A stretch of 64,000 bases of DNA from Talinum fruticosum (Eukaryota; Streptophyta; Magnoliopsida; Caryophyllales; Talinaceae). Under the pieces are notes generated by a model, which ran no database searches, was not told the origin of the DNA, and saw only the letters and a list, made by a program, of their open reading frames with translations. A program made the translations under genes and the position numbers. Shown piece by piece: positions 35,593 to 49,600 of the stretch. Each line of letters begins with the position of its first letter. The stretch's first letter is position 1. The stretch is from NCBI GenBank assembly GCA_021018815.1, contig JAITYX010000017.1, positions 4,216,001 to 4,280,000 on the forward strand. The letters run 5' to 3'.

Positions 35593-37330
35593 AGCGATAT
35601 CTGAGCAGTGGTGCCCCGAAAATCTCAGGCCAAGGTGCTCGGCATTTTATGATTCAGACAACCACAGCCACAGCCACAGCCACAACCACACGGGGTGCTC
35701 GTTCTACTGCACTTCTGAGCATGTTTAGGGGTGAATAGCAGTAACATTGGTGTATAGAGTAGCCTAGGCTTGTAAATTGAATGCTAACTCTGTAACTAAT
35801 AGGAATTACTTCGCTTTAACAAAGGCCCCTGTGTCTCCGCAGCTCAACTAAAGCTGTGTTCTGCTGCCGCTGGTCCCCAGTTCCCCAATTGAGATTACGG
35901 CTCTATTCAAAGTTACATTAAAAAACAAATAGATATAGAAACAAAAATAGAAACAAATAGAAAAGAGTAGGAACGTAAACGAATAGAAACAAACATAAAA
36001 TAAAAATAGATAATGATTTTTATGTAACTTCAAAAAAAAGGTCGTAAGAGAATTTAACTTTTTTAATAAGATTATCTCACAAAAGATTATGGTAAGACGG
36101 ACTTTAAATAGATGATTTCTTAGAGATTAGGATGACTAAAAAGTAATAACTCATTTTACGGAAGAACGTACTTCTCCATAAATTAAGCATGAAAGAGAAG
36201 TTTTCTTTATGTGTTTACAAAATGATAAAGATAAACGGTCTTATGCACTCTCAGCCTATGAATCAGTTTTTTTGTTCTTGGATTTTCCTTCATTTCAGTA
36301 AAGTTGAGTTATTATTGACTTATATATGAGATAGAACTCTGTCATCAGATATTTTCCTATCTCCAAATTCAAATCTAATGCTTTAGTTAAGGGGAACTTA
36401 ATGGATCATTTATCAATATGATGTTTTTATTAATCCTTAATATAAAATTTATTTTTCCCTAGAAAGAGTCATACTATGCATACAATCAAGATGATTTCAA
36501 AAGATAGATACAAATCTAAGAATCTAAGAGGTTATGAAATTTCATTTAGTTTATTATCAAATTAGTTAGAAATGGCAACTTAGGGGCTCTATTTACTATG
36601 CTGTTACATAACCAAACTCAAAGTATCAATTGAGCTATATATAAAATAATTGTCCTTTATAATATTATGAAGAGATATGAAACCTTATCAATGTATCGTT
36701 TAAATAACTATTACATTTTAAAAAGTCGAGTATAATTTTCCATTTTTTTCTATTTATAGAACTTATATTTGATAGTATAATCAACTAAATATTAATGTTT
36801 AAAATAGTGTGTGAAATAGTGTTTAGTGGTAACCAACTAAATATTAATATTTGATAAGATAGTATTTTAAGTAGCATTTCTAGTAACTTATAGTATTTCA
36901 TTGTTTTTAAAACGTTAAAAAATATTAGCTTTTCAAATTAAAAGTAGTGTTTCATATTTTTTGGTCAAAAATATTCGTTTATTAATTTGTATTTGATAAA
37001 TTATTTATATTTTTATGTTAATTTATAATAATCAGTTAACATAACCGCTAAATTTACCAAATAGTACATTTTCTCAACCGTTCAAATAAATAGTTATTCG
37101 TTAATAATTAAAATATAATATATATTTAGTAATTAAATAAATACCCACTACAAACAATTATTCATTATACAAACTCGCTCATTTTGCCTAACAAAGTAAT
37201 AACCTTATTCCAAGGATGATAATTTAAATAAAACATTTGTAAGAAGTGCTACGGAAATTTTCCTTATACACAATTTTTTTACCATTTGAAAAAAAAGGAA
37301 AAAAACTCGCTCGGTGTTTGGCATTGGAAC
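35593..37330. other. 3' UTR of copy A and AT-rich intergenic DNA
   Basis: The first 300 bases match the 3' UTR of copy B closely and include a CCACAG hexamer repeat at about 35660-35690. Around 35908-36030 an imperfect inverted repeat (AAAGTTACATTAAAAA ... TTTTTATGTAACTT) encloses GAAACAAATAG-type repeats, possibly a small MITE. The rest is AT-rich without recognisable genes. Confidence 0.5.
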
Positions 37331-37339
37331 TTTCCACGT

Positions 37340-37348
37340 TATATAAAA
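37340..37348 (+). promoter_or_regulatory. TATA box of the INO80D-like gene
   Basis: TATATAAAA, predicting a transcription start near 37370 and so a transcript that includes both in-frame ATGs at 37385 and 37469. Confidence 0.55.
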
Positions 37349-37468
37349 CGGCGGGCATCCTCGCGTTCTCTCTCTCGCAAATCGATGCCGTTAACTCCCA
37401 CCAAAAGAAAAAAAAACCCACATAATTTCGCAACTCGCACCTCACAACTCGGGCGAGTCGACTCAGCC

Positions 37469-40400
37469 ATGGCAGGACCGGGACCGTCGAAGCCGCAGGC
37501 GATCGCCGATTCAGAGGACGAAGACGGCGAATTTTTGGCGAAATCGGAGGTTCTGACTCAGGAAGAAGTCCTGAAGCGGCGAGCTAGGGGACTGATTCAA
37601 CTCACCAAGTGTTACAGGGACGTGTACTGGTCGCTGATGGAGGAGGTGAGGCGGAAACACAGAGAGTACTGCTGGAAATTCGGAAGTCCTTTCGAGGAGG
37701 AAGGCGAGCGCGAGGAGAGAGAAAACGGTGTTATGTTGGTGAATGTGAGTCATGATCAGAGTAACGCTGATCATCATCATCATGATCACCACCACCGTCA
37801 TCATCAGAGCGGCAATGGCAATATTGAGATTAATGGCGGAAAATTAGGGTTAGGGTTTCGCAGAAGCTTCAAAAACTGCGGTGTTGATGCGTGTAAGGGC
37901 AAGGCTATGCCTTTAACCGACTTCTGTCACACACATATATTGTATGATTCCAAGCAGACGCTCTACATAAGATGCAAATTTAGGCGGAGGTCACTCCCAA
38001 TATCTCTCTTCAGTTAAAATTTTGCACTATCTGCCTGATTAACACTGTTTTATTGCCGATTTTTTTGTTTGTTTGAATGCTTTTCTGGTTTAATTTGATC
38101 ATTGATTGCTGATTCGCATCGTTAAAAGTTAATGAACGTGCTGAATTTGACAAAATTTTTGTTGTAACTACTCACTAGATTCATGGCTGTTTTGTAAATT
38201 TTGTTTAGGTTAGGCTTGGCATTCGTAGAGAATTCCGGCCGTTTTCTCTCTCTAATCTTGTTGTTATATGAGCTTTTGATGTGGAATTTAATATTTTGAG
38301 TCAGATGAAATATCATGATGTATTGTTTTTGATCTTCATGATGCCCGGTTCGGATGTGCTGGCTCTCACGTTAGAAATGCATGCTTCAGATAATTCCATT
38401 CGTTGCACACCGACTTTTTGTATTGAATTTCCTCAGCTCTGTTACAGAAATAATCATACCTACTTTTTGCATTATATCAGTGGCCTTTGGAGTGGAATTC
38501 CACAGTCAGTTTCAGTTTGACATTACGAGACTCCTGGAGGATCATAACTCCAATAAATTTGTCTCAAATAATGCACATGAATCCGTTTACCCAAAGGCTT
38601 GGCCCACAGTTGGGTACCCATAATAGCTTTCTTCCCAAAAAGGGAAGGGATAAAGTTTTGTTCCAAGCCTCAATATTTTTCAGCCCCAACACTCCACAAG
38701 TCGTAAGTATAGTCTTTGTTCCGAGAAGTATATGGGGTTCTCTTGAACTTGCTGTATGCACTTTAAAGATAGTTCCTCTGTGGAGCCATGACTTTCTGAG
38801 TAAACTCCTGGGGTAGCACCAAGACAGAAGACCAGAATCTGATTATCCCAATTAGCATGGAATTTATAAGTGCAACTTCTATTGCATAAAGAATTCTGGA
38901 GGACCATATTATTTTTGTAGCAATCTTCTTTTCCGGCAAAGATATTCCTTCTTGGTCACTCTAGCAACTAAAATAGGTTTGCTGTCTAAACATATCATCC
39001 ACCCCCTCCTCCCATAATCAAACAGTAACTTGTAATTAGCTTGAAGGCTGATTTGTCAGAAAACTCTGATTAAGCTTCCACTTAACACCGCGTGGATTCA
39101 AATTAGCCTTACAAAACAGATGTGCCAATCTTATTCCTATGATTTGTTGAAAGGTTGTTTGGGATGGACAGAAGTTTGGAAGATGTTGACTATTTTGTTC
39201 TTGGAAATAAAAGGAGCAAAGAACATTTGAGTGAGATGGTTTGCTTAAGCCTAGGATAAACCAAAGCTGAAAATTTTCACCCCATTAGAATAAACCAAAG
39301 CCTAGGATAATTCCTTAACATCTATGCCACATTCTGCAATTGCGCAAGCATCTGTTTAGTTAGTACTCCTGCTATTGTACCTCTTTGTAACTGCGATGAG
39401 GCATCAAGGATTTGCAGCCACTTTTGGAAAGCTTCCTAACACATTCACAAATTCTTACATCAGAACTGTCTCTGCAGGGGACAGGTTGGTCCTATGTCAG
39501 CTCCTGTAGGCCTCCTGAGGGGCCTTCAGCCAATGACCAGTTCACGTTGGAGTTAACAACTTGGCTGTTCTGGCTAAAAGTTTTGGTTCTTATGCACAGC
39601 TCATGATTTCCTGGTTAATATGTGAATGATTTTCCTTTCAGAGACATTTCCCTGGACTGTTCTTTGGCCTGAATTGTTACTGTTGTTAAAGAGAACATTG
39701 TGGGCACATAGTTTAGATGCAGTTAATATTGTTTAGGAGTGCTTGATAATGAGATGGCTTAGGGGCCACTAGGGAAACACTATAAACTTAGGCATTGCTC
39801 TGAATCCTTGCTTAAGTTTCAGCGGGGTTGATTTGTCCTTCATGTGCAATTTCGGAAAAATTAAATATAATTACCCCTCATTGCCGCATTCTTGTTCAAT
39901 TGACTACAATCGTTGATGTTTATGGTAGACTGGGTATGCATCTCATTCCGCATTGCTAGTAAGGTCCCAGCTTGGTGTTTTGGATATGGCAGCGTAGTGC
40001 TCCAGGTTAATCAGGCAGTCAATGAGTGTTCACTAGCTATCAAATTGGTTGAATTTGTCGCTGGTGTATGGACTACTTGTGTGACAGTGAGTGACACCTT
40101 CAGTTGAGGTCCTTTGCATTTTTATTCATATATTTGGCCCAATCGTGCTGTGCTGAGGACAAATAATAGAAATCCCCATGCTAGAGTGGTAGGGAAGATG
40201 GCAAAGTGGGGGTTCGCAGAAGCTCGTTTAATCCATAATTTGGTCTACTTAAAGGCCAGAGATTCTTATTCTTCTTTTGGGCAGGGCAAGTAGGAACAGG
40301 GGCATCTTTGTGCAATACAATGACTATAATTATGATTGATCTGTCCAAATCTCAATTTAAATCAATACCCTCAAGTTGGGCTTATGCAATGCGTTCATTT

Positions 40401-40706
40401 CTCCCCCCTTTGGTTGGCTGATGAGCTCTGGTCTTTATTGTCGGCAGCACAGAATCAGGGGCTATTCAATGCTCGAAGCCGATTCTAAGAAGCAGCATTC
40501 CTTCCTTATGCCCCGCCCATGTCCTTACGACGGAGAAAACAATCAAACAGGCCTTGAAAAAGCACGGTGTTTCTTTCAGTTCATCAGCAAAGCTGGCTTC
40601 CAAGTTTCACTGTGTAATATCCGAGTACGTCGGCATCATTCAAAGTACAAGAAGAGATAGAGCTAAAGCCAGATGCAATATTAAAAGGGAACATTGCAGA
40701 TCTTGA
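37469..40706 (+). CDS. INO80D: INO80 complex subunit D-like protein (zf-C3Hc3H), two exons
   Basis: Small nuclear protein with the potential DNA-binding zf-C3Hc3H domain found in INO80D and NSL2/KANSL2; a predicted chromatin-remodelling subunit. Exons 37469-37989 and 40448-40706, 259 residues. N-terminal region LTQEEVLKRRARGLIQLTKCYRDVYWSLMEE is typical of plant members, followed by a His-rich tract (HHHHDHHHRHH, about 102-112). The Cys/His domain runs NCGVDACKGKAMPLTDFCHT, YIRCKFRRS, then across the intron TESGAIQCSKPILRSSIP, SLCPAHV, and a C-terminal helix with IKQALKKHGVSFSSSAKLA and VISEYVGIIQ. The splice joins AG with C to form Ser in good register. The start at 37469 has a strong context (GCCATGGC); an in-frame ATG at 37385 would add 28 residues. 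Intron 2.46 kb. Flanked by two MCRS-like genes. Confidence 0.9.
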
Positions 40707-43700
40707 AGTCACAGTCCATAACTTAGCGCAAGATGAGTAGTATCGTGCCGGGGAAAATTCAGCACCCTGATTTTCCCATCCTCATTCTTTCCTGGAGAGA
40801 GATATCCGGAAGGCAAGCTGATTGAAGTGCATGAACAGCTGCATTCTTCTTTTGTAAGTATAATTCTTTGTCATTGTTCATGAATTCATGATTATTCATG
40901 AGCATTTAATTCAAACTCACTCACTTAAAAATAATCTTTCAACCCTCCCCTCCGCCCCCCAAAAAAAAAAAAAGAGAAATAAGACAGAAATCTTATATCT
41001 GTCGGATACTTTTGTATGTCGACCTGTTCCCAAAATATGGACATAAATTTTCTTTTCGTGTTTGGTATAAAGAAAATAAGGAGAAAAAAACTGGAAGAAT
41101 ATCCCTGTAATGGGGAAAGAAAAGCATCGATCACCTTACCATTTTCTATATACTAAAGGGCATCGTCTGTAGTTAGAGGGATGATTGTAATTTTATAATT
41201 CATCTACTTAATGGTTGAGAATTTTTTCAGCATATATTTTTACCATTAGCGGTAAATTCTTTTAACTAGAAATCTCAATAGTTTCATCAAAAAAATAAAA
41301 TAAAATTGCAGTCCTTCCTCTAACTGCAGATGGTCCTCTTGCCTTTTCATAATCCTCCTCCTAAGTCTAATTTTTTGACTTTGACAAAGTTAAATGTGGG
41401 TGAATATTACAAAAGGTTAGGTTTTGCTCCAAGATTGTGATTGGCATCATACAAAATCCAAGGATCTCAATCTAAAATGTAGAACCAAAGAAATTAAATT
41501 GAAACTAGTATTGAGAACAAAATTTTCTAATTTCCACCCATGAATTCTTGAACTGTAGTATCAATATACTATATTTAATGTATGAAGTTAAAATATGTGA
41601 TAAATTACAAATGTGACTAAAAAAAGCTCCTGAATATAAATAAAAACACGATATATTAAAATTTATATATGCATACACTGATGTTTCTTTGTATGATCTT
41701 TATGTGAAAATTCGTTGAGCAGAGTAAGTCGCTTGGAAAACAAAGCAAAACCAAACCAATGTACTCTAAAGAGGGAGTGAAAGGAAAAAGTTTGGTATTT
41801 TTAATAACTAGTTCGGACCCGTCTATGCACTGAAGCAATATTGTACAATGCATAACTTACGAAATTATTGAAATTATGGAGCGATATTGTACTTGTGAGT
41901 TTCTTTTCTCGATCATTTGATTTTATTGAATAGTTTCACTTTCAACAACATTCTTTGATATGTTATCCCTTCATGAGAAAACGCTTTTGTGACTCATCAA
42001 AGTTATCGAATCCAACACATAAAATCATTAGAGTCCAACACACATTCATGTTCCAATCATTCCAAATTTCAAATTAATAAAAGAATAATCTAAAATAATA
42101 AATAAAAAAGAATGTTAAAAAATATCATCAAGGTTTTAAGATTACACTCGTGATTTGGAATATTAAGAAACCATGTCCCTCTAAGAGTCAAACAATTTAA
42201 ACAATCCAAACTCATACAATTATAGAAATAGTGACAATATGTTTGGGTATTAAAAGGTAAATATTAGTAGGAAAATGAATAATATATGATTGGTAGATAT
42301 TGAGTTAGACGACCTATAGATAACAATAAATATCATTATGTCACAAATTAATATTACAACACGAAGTACATCAAATTAATAAAAGAATATCAAACTTATA
42401 ACTCATAACCCTCTACAAAGTCAATACTAATTTAATTTAATTGACGCCTAGATAAATAATTATATACAACCAACCTACTAAAACATCATTGACCAAAATA
42501 TTACACGAACTCTTAAAAACTATATATATACCCATAATGGGATCTAATTTTTTAAAATTATAAGGTGAATATAATGATTTATCCATTCTTACTTACCTCT
42601 GCACACAGAGATAATTAAACATATAATAACTACTTATATTGAGATTAATAATGAAAAATATTGTAATGATAGAAGTGATCCAAATATATTTAACAATAAT
42701 AGGTAATTTGTATCATAGTAAAGGGCATGATAGGTCAATTCGCGGCGTAGGGTAATAAAATCATTTGTGTCTCGTACTTATATTGAAAATTGATCACGAT
42801 TTTAGTAGTGAATCAATAGGGCAAAAATATTGATACAATTGAGATTTTATAAATACATATTTTACTCGATTAACAACCAATTGCTTCCTCGAAACACAAC
42901 TCTTCCTCTCAATTAATTAACATAATAAGAGTAACATAAAGTTCTATTTCAAGATGACAGGGAGGTTTGATGGAAACTATTCATCTTTTAATAATTTAGA
43001 AAACTTACAATAGTAAAAGATATGATTTAAATATGTTTGTCAATAATAAGTCACAAATAGACATGTTACGAAGAAACTAAAATAAATTATATTTGTAACA
43101 AAAAAAAATGATTTGTATATTGTGCAAAAATTTGGGGACAAATGAATTTATTCGAAGTCCTATGGGCTTAATAAAATTTGGCATATTAAATTTGCAATCT
43201 TTTAAACATAACACAAATTACGAACTTAAAGTCCACAAATTCCGAACTGAAGCAATATAATTCCTAACATATTTGAATCATAACTTTCTATCTTATAGGT
43301 ATTTTTAATTACTAATATCAAGTATATATGTAGTTGTTATATTTTTATTACATTAATTTATGATTTCTTAAAGTTTATTAAATCATTATGTACATAAGAT
43401 GAATGTAATAACCAAATTGCTTCCTCGAGATAGTTAAATATTTAAATATTATTTTTATAATATGTTCCTGTTGATTTTAACTTTAAAAATTCTTATAATA
43501 AATATATTTTGAATTAATACAATTTTATGGCACCCAGTCAAAAAACGCTATCAATAATGAAAAATTAATAATGTTAGACACAATTATTATATTTCAGGCC
43601 CAAAATAATATTGCGTATCAATATACATAAAAATAAATGAGATCTAATATATAATCCAAACCCTAAATAAATAAATATATAACTATATATATTAATTTTG

Positions 43701-43859
43701 TTTTATGTCTTCATATATTTTAATTTTTAAATTACTTTTCTCTTCGTTTTTGTTATTTTTTAGTCGGTTTGTTAAAGGCTAAAATAAAATTAGTCTTCTT
43801 CGGTTAATTTTATTTTTATATTATTATAGGGTTTAGTTAGAGTCTTAATCTGTTAGTAT
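40707..43859. other. Intergenic DNA, no gene seen
   Basis: Presumed 3' UTR of the INO80D-like gene for the first few hundred bases, then about 2.7 kb of AT-rich DNA without recognisable genes, RNA genes or transposon ends. Confidence 0.5.
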
Positions 43860-44654
43860 TAATTTTCTTAGTTTTTATAACTGATAATTTTTTAGATTTT
43901 TTTCTAATTAGGTTAACGCAAGTCTTTAATTTAATAAATTTATAAATTTAGTTTTTTTATTTTGATTTTAGGTGTTTAGGATATATTCAGGTCCAAAAAA
44001 TAATTTTAATATTTTGGTAATTTAATTATTTATTTTGTCATTTATTTATTGCAGTTTATTATTTGTTTTACTTTCTGTTTAAGATTATATTTTTATTTTA
44101 TTATTTTTAATTCTATTTAATTTTTCTGAAAAACTAAAAAAAAATTTTTGGGTTTTAGGTTACTTTTATATTTTTTCAGATTTTTTATTTAATTTATTAT
44201 ATAATTTTGTATATTTGTTGTTTATTAATTTTCTACTTAGTTTTGTTTTTATTTTCTGTTTTATATTTTTATGAATTAATTAGGATGACTAATTATTATT
44301 TAATTTTTATATTAAGATTAGAATAATTCTATAATATATAACTGATTTGATAATTTTTCAAACTTATTTACTAATTTAGGTTAAAGCATGTTTTTAATTT
44401 AATAAATTTAATAAATTTAGTTTTATTCATTTTTATTTTAGGTTTTTAGACTATTAGGTCTAGAAAATAGTTTTAATATTTTGGTAATTTAATTATTTAT
44501 TTTCGTATTTATTTAGTGCATTTTATTATTTGTTTAAGATTATGTTTTTATTTTATTTTTTTAATTTTGTTTAATTTTTCTAAAAAATTATATATATTAT
44601 TATATATATTATTATTATTATTATATATATATTATTATTATTATTATTATTATA

Positions 44655-44687
<33 letters not shown>

Positions 44688-45000
44688 GACATGGAGTAAA
44701 AAAGAGTCCATATATGAGTGGAAACCTATTTATTTTTTCAATAATAAATTATTATATTTTTATTGGATGAAACTTTTAAATTCACTCTCGGACCAGCCAT
44801 ATCATATTTTTGAAAAGATTGCTATTATATATAGTATAGATAGATAAGTCCATAAAATAGTTTTAATATTTTGGTAAATTAATTATTTATTTTCGTATTT
44901 ATTTAGTGCATTTTATTATTTGTTTAACTTTTTGTTTAAGATTACGTTTTTATTTTATTATTTTTAATTATTTTTAATTTTTCTGAAAAATTATATATAC

Positions 45001-45046
<46 letters not shown>

Positions 45047-45711
45047 TTATTTATTTTGGCATGGAGTAAAAAAGAGTCTATATAGGAGTGGAAACCTATT
45101 TCTTTTCAATGATAAATTATTATTTTTTATTGGACGAAATTCCTAAATTCATTCTCATACCGCCATGTCGTCTTTTTGAAAAGATTGGCATTATATAATG
45201 TATAGATTATTTTTAGTTCTGTTTAATTTTTCTGGAAAACTATAAAAAAATTTTTTTGGGTTTTAGGTTATTTTATGTTTTTTCAGATTTTTGATTTAAT
45301 TTATTAAATAATTTTGTATATTTGTTATTTATTAATTTTCTACTTAGTTTTGTTTTTCTGTTTTATATTTTTATGAATTAATTAGGATGATTAATTATTA
45401 TTTAATTTTTATATTAAGATTAAATAATTTTATAATATATAACTGATTTGATAATTTTTCAAACTTATTTACTAATTTAGGTTACAACATGTTTTTAATT
45501 TAATAAAATTTATAAATTTAGTTTTTTCATTTTTATTTAAAATTTTTAGGCTATTAAGTCCATAAAATAGTTTTAATATTTTGGTAAGTTAATTATTTAT
45601 TTTCGTATTTATGTAGTGCATTATAATATTTGTTTAACTTTTTGTTTAAGATTATGTTTTTATTTTATCATTTTTAATTTTGTTAATTTTTCTAAAAAAT
45701 TATATATTATA

Positions 45712-45763
<52 letters not shown>

Positions 45764-45920
45764 ATATTTATTTTGGTATGGAGTAAAAAAGAGTCCATAT
45801 ATGAGTGGAAACCTATTTTTTTAATGATAAATTATTATGTTTTATTGGATGAAATTTCTAAATTCACTCTCGGACCGCCATGTCGTCTTTTTGAAAAGAT
45901 TGGCATTATATAGTGTATAG

Positions 45921-45972
<52 letters not shown>

Positions 45973-46246
45973 GAGTACATAGATGAGTGGAAACTTATTT
46001 TTTAAATGATAAAGTATTTATTTTTTATTGGACGAAACTCCTTAATTCACTCCGGTTGCGAGCATTTCAAAATTTGAAAAGATTGGCATTATAAAGTGTA
46101 TAGATTATTAGAGTCCATAGATGAGTGGAAACTTATTTTTTAAATGATAAAGTATTTATTTTTTTATTGGACGAAACTCCTTAATTCACTCTGGTTGCAA
46201 CATTTCAAAATTTGAAAAGATTGACATTATATAGTCTATAGATTAC
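43860..46246. repeat. Tandem array of ~140-160 bp units with (TTA)n tracts and AT-rich spacers
   Basis: Five copies of a unit that contains GAGTGGAAAC, then TTATTGGA(C/T)GAAA, then AAAAGATTG.CATTATA and ends GTATAGATTA: about 44688-44846, 45058-45209, 45776-45923, 45971-46107 and 46108-46245. The last two are directly adjacent and nearly identical. Perfect or near-perfect (TTA)n runs precede the first four. A second, T-rich unit (GTTTTAATATTTTGGTAA, ATTATTTATTTTCGTATTTA) recurs at about 43990, 44470, 44855 and 45567, so the larger period is several hundred bases to about 0.7 kb. No protein coding. Confidence 0.8.
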
Positions 46247-46647
46247 AAAATTCAAATATGAGACCGTACTTAAGAGAAATAAGTGATGAAATATTTGACC
46301 TAATCTGACTTATTTTAAAATACATGAAGCAGTGAAGACACTCGCCCAAAATGTGGATTATTAAAAAAAAAAAAATACTAGTTCTCATAAAATTTTCGTG
46401 TGATACCTAAGAATTACTGAAGAAGAAAATAAATAACTATCGAAAAATCAAAACGGGAAATTCAATTGAAAAATTTCCGTTCCGCCGTTTCCAGTAAACA
46501 ATTTCATCACACTTCCGTTTCGGAAGCCACTGGCCACTGAGCAAAAGAAACCCTTCTCTCTTTCTCCTCTCTATTCCAAAATTAGGTTTTCTGATCACAA
46601 TCTCCGAAACCCCGCGAAAACTAGTGAGAGAGAGAGAGAGAGAGAGA

Positions 46648-49600
46648 ATGGGAGCCGTAGCTCCTGTCACTCCATGGAGTGCGAAAGATGATCTCTTGCT
46701 CAAGAAAGCCCTTGAGGTAATTCATACTTCCTCATTCCTCATACACAATTCCTTCTCTTTTTGTTTTTGGTTGCGTAATTTTTTTGCGGAAATTGAATTA
46801 GGTCTGTGTTTACGTTGGACGTTTACGATCGGAATATTTGCCTTCTGCTGATTTTCTTTTCGGTCTCTCGGATTTGCTCTGTTTGATGCTGCGGATTTCT
46901 TATTTTTGTTTGTTGACGAGGTTTTGAACATTTTGGTGGTTTCAATTTCGTTTTTTAGTTCTGACTGAGAAATTAGTTGCGTTGTTGTTGAAATTGAAGG
47001 GCGTTGAGGAGTCCTCATTGGGAATGTAGGGTTTAGGGTGTAGGTACACCTTATTTTGGGTATACATTGTTGCAACTGTGGACTGTGATTACTTGTCAGA
47101 ATTTCAAGGGCTGAGCATTGAGCAAATCTTCTGAAGACTGGTTGAGATCCTTAGTCATATGGTCTGGTAAGGGATCGGTTCAGTTGGGACTTGGGAGTGC
47201 ATTTCAAAAATTGTGATCATCCATTGGCATAGTGTAAAAATTGGGAAACAACATTTTGATAACTCGTGAGGAGCACACGGGTAAGATGCTAACTAAATGA
47301 AATTAGCTCAGTTGAGAGTAGTGATGTCAAAAATATTTTTTAACATGACTTGTTGGTTGGTTAATGTTTTCAAAGCATTTTTTAAATTTCAAAAGTCAAT
47401 GATAATTGCTTCTTTTTTCCCTTTTTTCCGTAAAGATCCAAATAAAACAAAGAATAGAAGCCACTAAAAAATAAAAAGAAACCCTTATGAAAGAAGCCAA
47501 GGGAAAAGCCAAATGAACAACCAAATAGTAAATACAAAAACATCGAAGTGCAACTAAAAAAATCACATACTAACAAATAAAAAAAGTGAAAACAAGAAAA
47601 AACCCAACATAACCACAAAATTTAAAGAATACTGAAATCTAATTTATCCAAAATGCCAACCATAAATGAAAATCTACGATTTTTCCTGCTGGCATCCCCC
47701 TTCATTTCCATAGGAATGAATCCTTCAAAACTCGTGCTTTTTACTTGTGGATTAGTGCTTATGTAGAAGAAAGCCAATTTAGAATGAAAGTGAAAAATAT
47801 AAAATTGTGTAGTATTTTTTTATTGGACTTAGAAACTAACCTATGAAGTACCGGAGTTGAGTAACCTAAACTAGTCCAAGATGACACAAAAACATTACAA
47901 TCTGTTTTGACCCAAATATGTATTAAATAGATCCAAACCAACGCCATCAAAAAACATGCTGAGAACACTTGATTACATGTTCAAGATAAACTTATGGGAC
48001 CAATTAATAGTAGCCCTTACCTGTCGTTACCTTACCTAACCTAAAATTCCATTAAACTGATTCCAACTCTACTTGAAATTAACCTGGTCTGAATCCGAAA
48101 TACACAGCCCATTGGCCAAGTCTTCTATCATAATTGGCTACAAGGATCTGTTATGCTGTTTACTGGGATATTTGCAGTTTGACATCTATGTCCCCAAACC
48201 CCTTGCATGTAGGATCCACAATCGGAGTTGTAAAGAATAATTTTACTCCCTGCAATGGACTTACATTCCTTGGTCCTCAGCATTTGTTTGGTGCAGTATT
48301 GTGTCATGTAAAATGAAGAGAGAAGCACTGATAAGAGTGAGCCCTTGTCCTCTGAAAATTGTTGAAATTTCCTTTGGTAGATGTCTTAAAAATTGTGGAA
48401 ATTTCTTTTCTCTGTAAGTAAATGGCCCTATATATAAGAAAGTAGAGGAAGAATATAACAATGTAACGGTCCTTTAAACATAGGACTAGCTAGTTCTCCT
48501 AAATCGTGACACCCCCTTCCCCTAAACAGAAAAAATAAAATAAAAATAAAGCAGGATAGCTGTTTGTACCAAAGTAACAGAGTATTCTGTATTTTTTCCT
48601 GTGGACCTCTGAATTCTGATTAGTTGTTCATTGGTCACAGCAAATGAATTATTCAAGGTTCTTAGTCATAGTACCTGGTATTGTTATTATTGATGATTCA
48701 TTTTTTTGGGTGCATTTCCAGAATGGTGCTTCCTTGGAATCACTTGCTAAGGGTGCAGTTCAATTTTCTCGTAGATTTACAATTACAGAAATACAAGATC
48801 GGTGGAATTCTCTGCTTTATGATGTAAGCACCTCTATAGAAGCTTCAGTGCGAATGATAAAGTTTGAGCATTCAGCACTTAAGCCTACATCAAAATTGAA
48901 GAGAGCTGGCAATTCAAAATCGAAAGAAAATGATTGTGGCCATGGAAAAAGGAAAGCTGAAAGCATTCGTGGATGTTACTATGCCTGGAGGAAGAGAATG
49001 CGTATTGAGGCACTTAACCCAGGCAATCTAAGCTTTCTTGGCAATTCTTATAATATTATTGAAAGTGAAGCTCCTTGTGTGAAAAACATGCTTCCGGATC
49101 AAATTGAAAACCGTTTTGGACTTCAAGATACTAGTTTTAATGATTTGAGTGTGTTTCCTCAGGTCATGAGGAATAAAGCTCCACTGTGTGGTGTTGGTGA
49201 ATTTCCAAGTGAACAACCTAAAAGACTTGAAGATTTCATTGAGCAAAATAATGTACAAAAGGAGATCCCTCTAGGGAACAGCATAGCTATGGTTGGGAAT
49301 TGCCCAAGACTTGGGCAGATGGATCCGTCAAACAAATTGACAAAAGGTCGTTATATTATTCAAGCTATTGAGTCGAACCTGGCATCTAATGGCAAAGATA
49401 CTATGTCCATCAGTTATGGAGAAGACACAATCTTTAATTCACCTGTTCCTGATTGCGAAACTTCATTCAACCCTATGCAGTATACATCCACACCACCTGC
49501 AATGCCCGATTGGGAAGAAATTGAGGGTGTTTCAATACATGGGTTGCCTGATGATATCACCATCAAAGAAAACAATGTCCTGACAGGGGAGCCATCTAGC

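Noticed and set aside
37511..37804. Minus-strand Met/Val-rich open frame
   Set aside because: It is the antisense of the His-rich tract (CATCAC repeats) of the INO80D-like exon.
44580..45060. CRISPR-like regular repeats
   Set aside because: The units are plant TTA microsatellites and AT-rich tandem repeats with no constant-length unique spacers and no cas genes.
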